This document shows positions 42,482-50,898 of a DNA stretch of 64,000 bases, piece by piece. The notes beneath the pieces were generated by a model. The model was not told where the DNA came from, searched no databases, and saw only the letters and a program-made list of their open reading frames with translations. Both the position numbers and the translations under genes were made by a program. This DNA is from Hassallia sp050875635. Its GTDB lineage: Bacteria; Cyanobacteriota; Cyanobacteriia; Cyanobacteriales; Nostocaceae. Where the stretch lies: positions 18,109-82,108 of the forward strand of contig NZ_JBPAOH010000017.1 in NCBI RefSeq assembly GCF_050875635.1, read 5' to 3'. Numbering within the stretch: the stretch's first letter is position 1; every line of letters starts with the position of its first letter.

Positions 42482-44812
42482 TTATGGGGAATTAAGTAAT
42501 AATTGCATTTCTTCTGCATCTCGCGTCATTCCTAGATGCTCGAAGTTATCCATTGCTTGTTTGGCTAATTTACGAGCTTCTTCCGGACTTCCCCATTTGT
42601 TTTCCCAATAAGCGCGAGAGCGTTGATAGCGGGCAAGACGGCGTTTATTTTTGTGGCTTTGGGCTACAGCCAAGCCTTGAATTAATAATTGTTGAGCTGT
42701 AAAGCGATCGCCTTCTACAATGGCAATATCAGCCAGCCAGTTTTGAGCCGAGTTAATTACCCGATGCCACTTTATTTGTTCTGCACTTTGCATCACCTGT
42801 TGAAAAAGGATTTTGGCTTCGGGATATTTACCTTCTTTATACAAGATTTCGGCGCTGTGGTAGAGAACGGGGATAAAATAACGGATGTGCTTGTGTTTAT
42901 CTAAATGTGCTTGATGCACTAAGTCTTCTTCTATATTCAGCCAGTGACGGGCATCTTCATAATTTTTGTATCTGATTTGCAGCCTGACGATACTTTCGGC
43001 TAAATCAGCTTGAACGCACAAGTCTGCATGGTGGCGTAAAATCCACGTTTGCTGTAAAATTTCCTCTGCTTCAAAAAGACTTTGCTCTGACCCCTCTCGA
43101 ATCAGCACCCAGCTTTTGGGGATAACGATTTTGACAAAAGATGACCATTCACAACGTCGTTTTGATTCTTCTATCAGCCATTGCAACCAATCTAGACGCT
43201 CATCCCAATCGGCGTAAAGATTTGCATAGTGATTTAATAAAAGCCATAAATCCCTAACTTGTTCATAATAACCTTGGTCTTTACACCAATAAAGTACCGC
43301 ACGTAAATTTCCGTGTTCTTCCTCTAACTTGTTGTAATGTATCCACTTTTCCCAATCTTCTCCGCCGTAAGTGTGGGCAAAATCGAGATACCATTTTACC
43401 CAGCGTATTCGTGCTTCTTTCTCAAAATTTTGGTCAACAGCTAGTTGTGCTAAAGCATACTCGCGAGTGAGAGAAAGCATCTCATATCGCCCAGTTTTTT
43501 GATTATGAGTTATCAAAGACAGTTGCTGCAAACGTCCTAAGCCATCATTGACACAATCAGGCGCTGCTGTCAATCCTGCAACTTCAGCTACAGCAGCTTG
43601 CAAGGGAGAGTCAGGAAAAATTGCCAGTGACATTAATAATTGATGGGGTGGCTGTTTTTTGATTCCTTGCACCGATTGCTCAAAACAGAAACGAGCTACA
43701 TCACCTGTAGCTAAAGCTAGCTGTGTTAACACTGATGTGAGAGAATAGCCACTAGAGACTTGACCTAAAGCATAAACGATCGCTAGAGGAATTCCGCCAG
43801 TGCGATCGTAAAGGTCTTGAGAATCTTGCTGGTTGAGAGTGATATTTTTTTCTTCAGCTTGTTGCTGTATTAATTGCAAACCATCATTTAAGGGCAAGTT
43901 TCGCAAACTAATTGGTAATAAAGCAATTCGTTCGCGAGTAGTAATTACAACTTTGACGCAAACAGGCAGATTGTAGAGAAACTCTATGACTTCATCTCGA
44001 TCGTCGATAGTTTCCATGTTGTCTACAATTAAAAGCGATCGCTGTCTCGAGAGACACCGACGCACGCGATCAAATTGCTCCGAAGGGGGAGACTGAATAA
44101 TCGTTGGATCGTCTAAAGTGTTGGCAATTTCCCGAAAAATACCACGCAGGTTACGCTGTCCCTGCTGTCGCTGAAAAATTCTATTCGGGACGAGTTCCTG
44201 TTGTTTAGCTGAAATGAAAATAATCGCCTCAAATTTGGGTGCGTCAGCAAGATTTTCACAACTAGCTTTTAAGCACAAACGAGCAGCTTCTAACACCAGT
44301 GCCGTTTTACCTACACCACCAATACCATGCACCGTAATCATATGAGCCGCATGAAGAGGAGAAAGCCGTTCTAGTAGCGTTTCCATCTCTGACTCGCGAC
44401 CAACAAATTGTGTGTAAGTAGGTGCTGGCAGATTACTGGGAATCAAACGGTAATTTGCAACAGATGCAGCGCAACCTCTGCGATATCCATATCTCTCCAA
44501 AACGTAGACAAGGTTGCTAGATTTAACGCTATAGTTTGGCTCTTCGGTCAAAGTTTCAATATCTCGATAGATATTACTAAGACCAGCTCTGACAACACCA
44601 TTATCTTTATGTAAATCTTTGCTTATCTTCTTGATTCCATATCCACACAATAACCCAAGTAATAAGTCTTTCCGGGTATTTTGTCTGTAACGCTTTCGAG
44701 TTCTAGCCTCCAAGTCTGTCAGTAGCCGATCTATCTCCCAGTCTTTCAAAACCGTGCGATTCCAACTTTTAGCTAGATTCCAACCCTCTGACTGACCTGA
44801 CATAGTACACAA
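42482..44812 (-). CDS. STAND NTPase (NB-ARC) with N-terminal HTH-like domain and TPR-like C-terminus
   Basis: A 776-residue signal-transduction ATPase. Residues about 20-90 form a helical domain (LLLGLLCGYGIKKISKDL) like the HTH-type N-termini of cyanobacterial NB-ARC/vMAP proteins. The NTPase core has FVGRE (136-140), Walker A GIGGVGKTAL (163-172), Walker B SLLIVDNMET (259-268), the RNBS-B-like VVITTRER (288-295) and GGIPLAI (339-345). The remaining C-terminal half is helical with TPR-like repeats (YEDARHWLNIEEDL, KYPEAKILFQQVMQSA) and probably senses a ligand. Such proteins include antiphage sensors, but no toxic effector domain is visible here. Start ATG at 44812 or three codons later. Confidence 0.85.
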   Translation of the reverse strand: MCTMSGQSEGWNLAKSWNRTVLKDWEIDRLLTDLEARTRKRYRQNTRKDLLLGLLCGYGIKKISKDLHKDNGVVRAGLSNIYRDIETLTEEPNYSVKSSNLVYVLERYGYRRGCAASVANYRLIPSNLPAPTYTQFVGRESEMETLLERLSPLHAAHMITVHGIGGVGKTALVLEAARLCLKASCENLADAPKFEAIIFISAKQQELVPNRIFQRQQGQRNLRGIFREIANTLDDPTIIQSPPSEQFDRVRRCLSRQRSLLIVDNMETIDDRDEVIEFLYNLPVCVKVVITTRERIALLPISLRNLPLNDGLQLIQQQAEEKNITLNQQDSQDLYDRTGGIPLAIVYALGQVSSGYSLTSVLTQLALATGDVARFCFEQSVQGIKKQPPHQLLMSLAIFPDSPLQAAVAEVAGLTAAPDCVNDGLGRLQQLSLITHNQKTGRYEMLSLTREYALAQLAVDQNFEKEARIRWVKWYLDFAHTYGGEDWEKWIHYNKLEEEHGNLRAVLYWCKDQGYYEQVRDLWLLLNHYANLYADWDERLDWLQWLIEESKRRCEWSSFVKIVIPKSWVLIREGSEQSLFEAEEILQQTWILRHHADLCVQADLAESIVRLQIRYKNYEDARHWLNIEEDLVHQAHLDKHKHIRYFIPVLYHSAEILYKEGKYPEAKILFQQVMQSAEQIKWHRVINSAQNWLADIAIVEGDRFTAQQLLIQGLAVAQSHKNKRRLARYQRSRAYWENKWGSPEEARKLAKQAMDNFEHLGMTRDAEEMQLLLNSP

Positions 44813-44918
44813 TAGCCTAGAAATTAAATTTACGGTAAAAATTTTTTACGGTTTTAGCTGCATACTTATTGCAAAGTACTAGCAATACTCTGCAATAAGC
44901 ACCTAGCCGACAATCTTA

Positions 44919-45107
44919 TTAGTCTTGTGGAACAGATGTATTTTGAATAGAGCAATTTACACTTTGGTTGTGGTTATTTGCAATAGCAAACCCACTTCCA
45001 AATGAAACCCCTCCTGTCAAAAGCACAGCAAATAAAGTTTCAGATAGGCGAAATGCAAAACTAACCCCTGACTGGGGGTTCTTGTTAGAATTTGAGTTTT
45101 GTGACAT
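44919..45107 (-). CDS. Small membrane protein
   Basis: A 62-residue product, not recognised: a polar N-terminus (MSQNSNSNKNPQSG), one hydrophobic segment (LFAVLLTGGVSFGSGFAIA, about 29-47) and a polar tail with one Cys. It starts at an ATG at 45107 and ends about 107 bp before the STAND NTPase start on the same strand, so it may share its transcript. A strong stem-loop precedes it at 45190-45225. Small single-helix proteins next to STAND genes are a recurrent theme in defence loci, but this link is only suggestive. Confidence 0.5.
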   Translation of the reverse strand: MSQNSNSNKNPQSGVSFAFRLSETLFAVLLTGGVSFGSGFAIANNHNQSVNCSIQNTSVPQD

Positions 45108-45189
45108 GATAAAAATAGCAGTCCTGAATCTGCTGTAAATGAGTAATATTCCTCATGAACGTCGGCAAACGTTCTTGGCGAATAAACAG

Positions 45190-45225
45190 AAGACCCCCAG
45201 CGTAACCTTAAGCACTGGGGGTCTT
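45190..45225. terminator. Strong 11-bp stem-loop, orphan terminator
   Basis: AAGACCCCCAG (45190-45200) pairs perfectly with CTGGGGGTCTT (45215-45225), loop 14 nt; the outer AACAG and CTGTT can extend it. On the plus strand TTTGCTG follows. No gene obviously ends here: the small membrane protein starts to its left and only degraded coding sequence lies to its right. Confidence 0.55.
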
Positions 45226-45399
45226 TGCTGTTATGTCAACCATACAATAAACATAACAGCGAGTCAATATATTTTAGATATATTTTTAATTACGACTATC
45301 ATAACATGATTTTGCAGGCATAATTTATATTTAAAACATAATAACATACAAAAGATTAACATTTTTATAACATTTTTGTAACAATCAAAAAAGCTTGTT

Positions 45400-45923
45400 A
45401 TGCCAGCCAAATCAGTATTTGAGGCGAACTTGCCTCTAAGGAACTGCAAACTATTCTTAGGGAAGAGGGATTTTCTAAAAAACATCCGTCAGGTTGTTTT
45501 TGCAGGGAAACTGAAAGAGGAGTTAAACGCTTTCAAAGAATGTATGGGCTAAAAGATGATGGTATGGTTGGAGCTGCGACTTGGGCTGTACTGTTGGGAA
45601 TGCGACAAAAAATAGATAGAGGCTTTCCCAGGATAGTTTATTTTTTATCGCCTCAATCTTGGTTTATGTGGGAGCAATTTTTGATGATTTGTTTCATCTT
45701 ATTGGGTATTTTTTATAGCCCGATACCCGGTGAGACTCCGAAATTTAGTACAGCTTTAGCAACTGCTTACGGACTTACTTGTATAGTGCCATTTTTGTTA
45801 GAGTGTTTACCAATCAGGCAGTCGAAGGAGCCTAAATTGCCGTTGTTGCGATATGCTCCTTATGTGTTGACTGGTATTTTTTGGAAACCAATCATCGCTT
45901 TTTTAGGGCAATTGTTTACTTAA
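45400..45923 (+). pseudogene. Peptidoglycan-binding domain membrane protein, frameshifted
   Basis: The frame ending at 45923 encodes, from about 45432, a PG_binding_1-like domain (ELQTILREEGF, CRETERGVKRFQ, DDGMVGAATWAVLLG) and then two membrane helices (FLMICFILLGIFYSP and a second near 85-100). This frame has no start codon before the Met at 45540 inside the domain, and a TGA lies directly upstream of the homology. A start ATG at 45400 opens a different frame. One frameshift near 45430 would join them, so I read it as a recently broken gene. A non-ATG start or sequencing error is possible. Confidence 0.5.
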
Positions 45924-45961
45924 GTTATGTTGTTTTGTGTCGTTGAGAATTTAGGCGCCCT

Positions 45962-46013
45962 CACCCTAGAAGGGTGGGGCTATACAAACGAAGCCCACCT
46001 TCGTGGGCTTTAA
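45962..46013. repeat. Hairpin-GGCTATAC-hairpin element, copy 2
   Basis: CACCCT/AGGGTG hairpin, then GGCTATACAAACGAAGCC, then hairpin AAGCCCAC/GTGGGCTT. It has the same order as the element inside 40728-40909, but the stem sequences differ while still pairing. Confidence 0.6.
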
Positions 46014-46040
46014 AGATTTTTGATATTGGCGATCGCTTTT

Positions 46041-46700
46041 CTACGCAACCGCTACAGTGTAGAAAAATTTGAGCCGAGAAAGCCATTGTTTCCAGTAATA
46101 AATGAGGTTCGCACGGTCAAATTCAAAAATTTCAGCTTCTTCACCTGGTAAAGCTACGATAATTAAAGCTTGATGAATCTTGCTGGTAAATAGGCGATCG
46201 CTATAATATCGGTTAATTGCACCACCATATGCAACTAACTGCAAAGGCTTGTCATAAAGTCTGTTAACTTGAAGTTTTGCATCTTCAGATGTTGTCCACT
46301 CAATAATGTGTGGAATCCCTTTATAACGTGCAACTAAATCAACTTTACCTGCGTAACTTTCCTTATAGTTAGGCACAGCTTGCTCAACCAGTTGAATATC
46401 ACTAAGTTTGTTAAGCACAGATTGAATTCTATCCCAGTAAGGCTGAATCTGGCTGTTGTCAGGTTTGGGTGAATCGCCTTGAAAGTGTTGTTTAATCAAT
46501 TGGTGTAGAGCGTTTCCTCGGCGACGGCTGTTGGCTGCAATTTGATTTGCTTGTGCTTCGCCAACCTTTTTACGCCAATAAGATAAGGCAGCTAGAGATT
46601 CTTGTGGCTGTGTTGCTTTTAATACTGTTGTGACAGCAGGAAGAAGAACGCCATTTTCGCCTTGGTAGTAGCATCGTCCGTTGATGTATGTAGATTTCAT
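46041..46700 (-). CDS. PD-(D/E)XK nuclease-like protein (MGME1-like), altered active site
   Basis: A 219-residue protein from the ATG at 46700 (MKSTYINGRCYYQGENG); longer in-frame starts reach into the divergent neighbour's promoter and lack conserved sequence. It matches the layout of MGME1/RecB-like exonucleases: PAVTTVLKATQP at the N-terminus, GNALHQLI helix, then AGKVDLVARYKGIPHIIEWTTS. The first acid is Asp121; at the usual D/E-x-K position the sequence is Glu134-Trp-Thr136, so the expected catalytic lysine is replaced. It may be inactive, or may use another residue. It is divergent from the second STAND NTPase with a 156-bp gap, which suggests functional linkage. Confidence 0.68.
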   Translation of the reverse strand: MKSTYINGRCYYQGENGVLLPAVTTVLKATQPQESLAALSYWRKKVGEAQANQIAANSRRRGNALHQLIKQHFQGDSPKPDNSQIQPYWDRIQSVLNKLSDIQLVEQAVPNYKESYAGKVDLVARYKGIPHIIEWTTSEDAKLQVNRLYDKPLQLVAYGGAINRYYSDRLFTSKIHQALIIVALPGEEAEIFEFDRANLIYYWKQWLSRLKFFYTVAVA

Positions 46701-46856
46701 AAGTTGTAAAAGGTGAATCACTACATCAACTAGCTTCGAGGGCGCGTGTCTGAGATTTAGTTTGAGTAAGCTTTCCGAGGTGTCTGACTTTGCGTATGAG
46801 TGTGTATGACTTTTGATTAATTCAGTTAAGATGATTAAAAGTTGCGTAGTTAGACT

Positions 46857-48815
46857 ATGAACGGGCGATCGCTTAAAGCATCTCCAAGAGGCATCGAACA
46901 AGCAAAACAAGCTTTGACCCGCAACAGCTTAAATCAGGCTGCTTTAGCACGAGAATTAGGACTATCTCGCTCAACAATTACGAATTTCTTTCGGTTGATA
47001 CCAGTTGATCGGCTGAATTTTGAAGAAATTTGCACAAGGCTAGGTTTAGATTGGCAAGAGATAGTTGATATACCAGCCAGTGAACCTGAAACAGAGCAAC
47101 TTCAACAGACAACATCCAGGAATGCTGGTTTTGTCGGGCGTGAGGAGGCGATCGCGCACCTCGAAAATTTAGTGAGCAAAGGTGCAAAAGTCATTGGTAT
47201 TTATGGTAAAGGGGGTGTTGGCAAAACAACACTAGCTCATAGATTTATCAAAAAACTAGGCTTACAATCTTGGGAAATAGAGTTACCAATCCAACCGGAG
47301 GATATTACTCCTGTAGAACAAAAACTTAAAAACTGGCTATACCCAGACTTTAAGGATGAGATAGAGCCGGAGTTTGGCACAATGCTAGAGAAACTTAAGG
47401 ACAAGCTAAAAACAAAAAAAAAATGCGTTTTAATCGATAACTTTGAATCTGCTTTGAATGGACAAGGCAAGTTCATGGCAGATCATCGTCGCTATCTTGA
47501 ATTGCTTAGAGTTTTGGCTAATCCCGATGTTCACTCTGTCACGCTAATTACAAGCCGTGAGCCTCTAAAAGAATCTAAAGTAACAGTTGAAGCTTACCAA
47601 TTGTCAGGATTAGATCAAGAAGCATGGCAAGATTTTCTTTGTAGCCAAAATATTAAGACTAATTCTCCAGCTTTCATTGATATGCACACAGCCTATGGAG
47701 GCAATACCAAAGCTATGCAAATCCTTTCTGGTGCAATTAAGCAAGAACCTTACGAAGGTGATTTAGAAGCGTATTGGCAAGAAAATAAAGAAGATTTGTT
47801 AATCGAAACAGACTTAGAAGATTTAGTTTCAAGTCAGTTCAAACGTTTAAAACAAACTGATACTGAAGCTTATAAACTCCTCTGCCGTTTGGGAATCTAC
47901 CGCTATCAACAATATTCTCAAGTACCAAGCGTTGCTCTTATCTGTTTGCTTTGGGATGTACCAGAGGAAAAGCGTAGGAAGGTTATTAAAACTTTGCAAG
48001 ATCGTTTTTTAGTAGAATCCCAAAAAGACAGTTTTGGAAAAATACGATATTGGTTGCATCCAGTAATTCGATCAGAAGCTATATCCAGGTTGCGATTAAA
48101 TGAAGAATTAAACGATGAGCTACTATTGTCAATGAAGAAAGAGATTGATAAAACTTTAGCCACAGATGAAAAATTGCAACATTTTTTGACCTGGGTAAAC
48201 CAAAAATCCCTTTCAGTGTCAACTGAATTAGAGACAGATTACAAACCAGCCATACTCCGAGCTTATTATTTTGAAACTGGTTTTCCTTTTACTATTTACA
48301 GAAATTTTCTTCTGGGTTTACTAGGGCTTAAATCTCCAAAAGACTTTCCTGGGTATTTTATTGACAAGCCTCTTAAGTTAGATAGGGCACTTATCTCTAG
48401 TCTTTCATTTACTCCTTTATTCATTAAAGACGAAGTTGTTGAAATAGACTATTCAAAATATTTTGATGTCAACATCATTAATAATGTTTATGATTCAGAA
48501 CTCAAGAATTTGTTGCAAAATACAAAATATTTATTACCTGAACCAACGATGGAACATGAGCTACGACAAAACTTGTGGCAACAAAATTATTTGGTTTGGC
48601 TCAATAATATGCTAAAAGCAATTTATGAGCGTAATCTGCATTATGCTTTGCATAGTACAAAGCTAATAAAAATATTTAGTGAAGAGCAAGAGGAATTACT
48701 AAGACAATATCACGAAGCTTGCTTATTATTAGTAGATTGCCTGAACAACTCTTCGGAAAACGTCAGAACAATCATTGAAGACGAGTTATTCTTACCTTGG
48801 GATGAAATTCACTAA
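46857..48815 (+). CDS. STAND NTPase with N-terminal HTH domain
   Basis: A 652-residue STAND ATPase of the NB-ARC/NACHT superfamily. Residues 1-70 carry a helix-turn-helix (LNQAALARELGLSRSTITNFF) typical of a group of cyanobacterial STAND proteins. FVGREEAI (92-99) precedes Walker A GKGGVGKTT (117-125); Walker B is KCVLIDNFES (189-198) and sensor 1 TLITSRE (229-235). Residues about 330-420 look like a winged helix (RYWLHPVIRSEAISRL). The C-terminal 230 residues are helical with no recognised repeats. Likely a sensor protein oligomerising on ligand binding; an antiphage role is plausible by analogy with bacterial NACHT proteins but is not shown here. Confidence 0.83.
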   Translation: MNGRSLKASPRGIEQAKQALTRNSLNQAALARELGLSRSTITNFFRLIPVDRLNFEEICTRLGLDWQEIVDIPASEPETEQLQQTTSRNAGFVGREEAIAHLENLVSKGAKVIGIYGKGGVGKTTLAHRFIKKLGLQSWEIELPIQPEDITPVEQKLKNWLYPDFKDEIEPEFGTMLEKLKDKLKTKKKCVLIDNFESALNGQGKFMADHRRYLELLRVLANPDVHSVTLITSREPLKESKVTVEAYQLSGLDQEAWQDFLCSQNIKTNSPAFIDMHTAYGGNTKAMQILSGAIKQEPYEGDLEAYWQENKEDLLIETDLEDLVSSQFKRLKQTDTEAYKLLCRLGIYRYQQYSQVPSVALICLLWDVPEEKRRKVIKTLQDRFLVESQKDSFGKIRYWLHPVIRSEAISRLRLNEELNDELLLSMKKEIDKTLATDEKLQHFLTWVNQKSLSVSTELETDYKPAILRAYYFETGFPFTIYRNFLLGLLGLKSPKDFPGYFIDKPLKLDRALISSLSFTPLFIKDEVVEIDYSKYFDVNIINNVYDSELKNLLQNTKYLLPEPTMEHELRQNLWQQNYLVWLNNMLKAIYERNLHYALHSTKLIKIFSEEQEELLRQYHEACLLLVDCLNNSSENVRTIIEDELFLPWDEIH

Positions 48816-48862
48816 AGGATAATTACAGAGTTAGAGTAATTGCACTCCTCTTTAAAAAGTGA

Positions 48863-49198
48863 TCACAGGACAGCAAACCCCGTATGCTGTCGCACGTTTG
48901 GTTCATGAAACCCAAGTACAATATGTTCTTTGGGAATACCCGCATCCACTAGTTCATTAGCAATACCATATTCAGTTCCATCGCGTTGAATCCACACTTT
49001 CCCATCAATAATATCGATGTGGATTAAACAACCATGAATTCGTTTTACTCTTTGCCATCCTAATGACATCACTAAATATCTATCCATTCCCTGGTCAAAA
49101 ATTGTTTCGTTATGGATGTCTCCATTAGCATACTTGATATCAACATAGGTTGCTAAAATGTTTTGAACAATTTGCCGATATTTATCTAAAACATCCAT
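48863..49198 (-). CDS. xisI: XisI family protein, copy 1
   Basis: A 111-residue XisI-type protein, named from the excision-control factor of the Anabaena fdxN element. Start ATG at 49198. Family features: KYRQIVQNILATYV at the N-terminus, IFDQGMDRYLVMSLGW, HIDIIDGKVWIQRDGTE and the C-terminal VLGFHEPNVRQHTGFAV. It overlaps the end of the xisH gene upstream by 13 bp, so the two are translationally coupled. XisI and XisH pairs are widespread in cyanobacteria far from any fdxN element, and no XisF recombinase or fdxN is here, so a role in excision is doubtful. Confidence 0.9.
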   Translation of the reverse strand: MDVLDKYRQIVQNILATYVDIKYANGDIHNETIFDQGMDRYLVMSLGWQRVKRIHGCLIHIDIIDGKVWIQRDGTEYGIANELVDAGIPKEHIVLGFHEPNVRQHTGFAVL

Positions 49199-49602
49199 CT
49201 AATAATTACCTCCTGTTCTGAGTCAAATGTAATTAATCTGACACGTTCGTTTTCAAGTAATATTTTACCGATTGGCTCTTCAAAAATATCTATAAATACT
49301 GCTTCACGGATGCCCAGATAAAGCTTGCGATCTGGTTCAGTACGAGCAAGGATATCATTATAAAGAATAAACTGACCCAAAGCGTTCTTTAAATCTTCAA
49401 CTTCGGATGGACTAACAAAACTTTTAATTTCAACGGCAATTTTTTGCTCTTGCTTTTCTGCTGCTAAAAGTTTCTGTGCGCCTAAATCAATGTATAAATC
49501 TTTTAAACCCCATTTAAGCATATAAGGGTCATGGGTAATTATCCAACCATCCTTGATAAGTGCATTTTTGAAATTATCGTGATAGATGTCTCTTGCTGGC
49601 AC
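49186..49602 (-). CDS. xisH: XisH family protein, copy 1
   Basis: A 138-residue XisH-type protein, partner of the overlapping xisI. It starts at a GTG at 49602 (MPARDIYHDNFKNALIKDGW). It has an endonuclease-like PD-(D/E)XK pattern: Asp39 in LYIDLGAQ, then Glu58 and Lys60 in KIAVEIKSF. A nuclease activity for XisH is inferred from this pattern, not established to my knowledge. The copy 2 pair lies directly upstream in the same orientation, 144 bp away. Confidence 0.9.
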   Translation of the reverse strand: MPARDIYHDNFKNALIKDGWIITHDPYMLKWGLKDLYIDLGAQKLLAAEKQEQKIAVEIKSFVSPSEVEDLKNALGQFILYNDILARTEPDRKLYLGIREAVFIDIFEEPIGKILLENERVRLITFDSEQEVIIRWMF

Positions 49603-49745
49603 ACTGACTACCTTAGAGAGCGAAAACGTAATCTATTTTTAGTATACAACTGCCGACCAAGTGTTATGGCAGTAGAAGTAGGTTTGAAAGAACTTTAAAA
49701 AAGTGCGTAGAAGCTCTGCTTCTTGTCGCCAGACATCGCCTAAAA

Positions 49746-50090
49746 TCACCCCACCGCAAAATCTGTAAAGGATCGCATATACGGCGTATGAAACCCTAAT
49801 ACAATATCTTCCTTAGCTACACCCATTTCCACTAATTCTGCCGCGATGTCATCTTCAGTACCATTCCACTGAATCCAAATTTTATCATTCTTAATATCAA
49901 GATGCATCACCGGACCAAAAACCCGCTTTCCTTTGTCCCAACCAACATAGATTAACTGATAATGGTCACGCACTGTATCAAAGACGGTCTGCATCTCCAA
50001 TTCATCATCTTTGTTATGGGATGTTCGACGCTGGGCGTAGTTTGTTAATACTTGTTGAATATACTCACGATATTCTTCTAATTTTGCCAT
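49746..50090 (-). CDS. xisI: XisI family protein, copy 2
   Basis: A 114-residue XisI paralogue. Start ATG at 50090 (MAKLEEYREYIQQVLTNYAQ). Family blocks: VFDTVRDHYQLIYVGWDKGK, HLDIKNDKIWIQWNGTEDDI and VLGFHTPYMRSFTDFAVG. It has a short extra segment after residue 20 (RRTSHNKDDE) compared with copy 1. It overlaps xisH copy 2 by 13 bp, the same overlap as in copy 1. The two XisI proteins are clearly diverged, so this is an old duplication or two independent acquisitions. Confidence 0.9.
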   Translation of the reverse strand: MAKLEEYREYIQQVLTNYAQRRTSHNKDDELEMQTVFDTVRDHYQLIYVGWDKGKRVFGPVMHLDIKNDKIWIQWNGTEDDIAAELVEMGVAKEDIVLGFHTPYMRSFTDFAVG

Positions 50091-50497
50091 TGTATAATCT
50101 CCTCCTTGGCTGGATCGAAGATAAGTAGATTGATTTGACTGCGTTGAGTTACAAATTTAATAAAACGAGTAGTAAAAAATTCTTCATAAGTGGTTGCTGG
50201 TACTGCTAAATATAGAACACGTTCAGGCTCATGCTCTTCTAAAGCATAACGATAATTGATAAATTGTCCTAACGCTGTATGAAAATCTGACATTGTAGAA
50301 GGGCTTAAAAAACTTTTGACTTCAACAGCAATTTTCTGTCCTTCTCTGTTTGCCACAATTAGTTTTTCTGCGGCTAGATCAATGAACATATTAGTCAGAC
50401 GATCAATAGGAATCCTTAGTGGATCATCGGTTATCGTCCACCCATCTTTTTCAAGTGCGATTTTTACAGCGTCGTGAAATCTATCTTTGGCTGACAT
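50078..50497 (-). CDS. xisH: XisH family protein, copy 2
   Basis: A 139-residue XisH paralogue starting at an ATG at 50497 (MSAKDRFHDAVKIALEKDGW). The PD-(D/E)XK-like residues are Asp40 in MFIDLAAEK and Glu59 with Lys61 in KIAVEVKSF. It ends LLIFDPAKEEIIQW, like copy 1. It is the promoter-proximal gene of the second xisHI pair and lies about 170 bp downstream of the isolated Y RNA gene, on the same strand. Confidence 0.9.
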   Translation of the reverse strand: MSAKDRFHDAVKIALEKDGWTITDDPLRIPIDRLTNMFIDLAAEKLIVANREGQKIAVEVKSFLSPSTMSDFHTALGQFINYRYALEEHEPERVLYLAVPATTYEEFFTTRFIKFVTQRSQINLLIFDPAKEEIIQWQN

Positions 50498-50665
50498 ATT
50501 ATGCCGATCGCCACCACTGCAATTATTTTAGCAACGATAGAATAGCATCATCGCTTACCGAGAAAGCTTTGTTTGTATAGTCGCACATCGCAATTTAATG
50601 TATGCGATCGCGAAGTGGCGGCTTCCGCATCGCCTTCGAGCAACTTTATATTTATCATAAAATAA

Positions 50666-50775
50666 CGGCGGGTGCGGGAATTGAACCCGCTGATCCCCAC
50701 AATGGTGGAGATTTTAACCGATAACCCTAAGTTCTTCGTCCTTTTCAGGTAAGTTGTGAACCAGGAAAACCCGCC
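50666..50775 (-). ncRNA. Y RNA A (tRNA-mimic, D-arm-less), downstream of rsr
   Basis: A YrlA-type RNA of 110 nt, read from 50775. Acceptor-like stem GGCGGGT with ACCCGCC, T arm GCGGG-TTCAATT-CCCGC, and a hairpin ATCTCCAC/GTGGGGAT in the anticodon position. The D arm is absent: the Ro-binding module follows the 5' acceptor strand directly. The module contains GTTCACAACTT, a CCT-GAAA-AGG hairpin and CGAAGAACTTAGGGTTATCG, close to the CCGAAG...GTTATC core of animal Y RNAs. No CCA is encoded. It is 124 nt after the rsr stop and may come from the same transcript. Confidence 0.75.
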
Positions 50776-50787
50776 AAGACTGAGGTT

Positions 50788-50893
50788 GGGGAAGCAGGGG
50801 GAGCAGGGGGAGCAGGGGGAGCAGGGGAGCAGTAGGAGTGGGGTCTTTTCACCCAATGCCCAATGCCCAATGCCCAATGCCCCATGCCCAATG
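50788..50893. repeat. GGGGGAGCA and CAATGCC repeats between rsr and Y RNA A
   Basis: About four GGGGGAGCA units (50796-50830) and five CAATGCC-type heptamers (50852-50896). Confidence 0.75.
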
Positions 50894-50898
50894 CCCCA

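Noticed and set aside
48863..50497. A functional fdxN-type excision element
   Set aside because: Only xisH and xisI are present; no XisF recombinase, fdxN gene or direct-repeat att sites were found.
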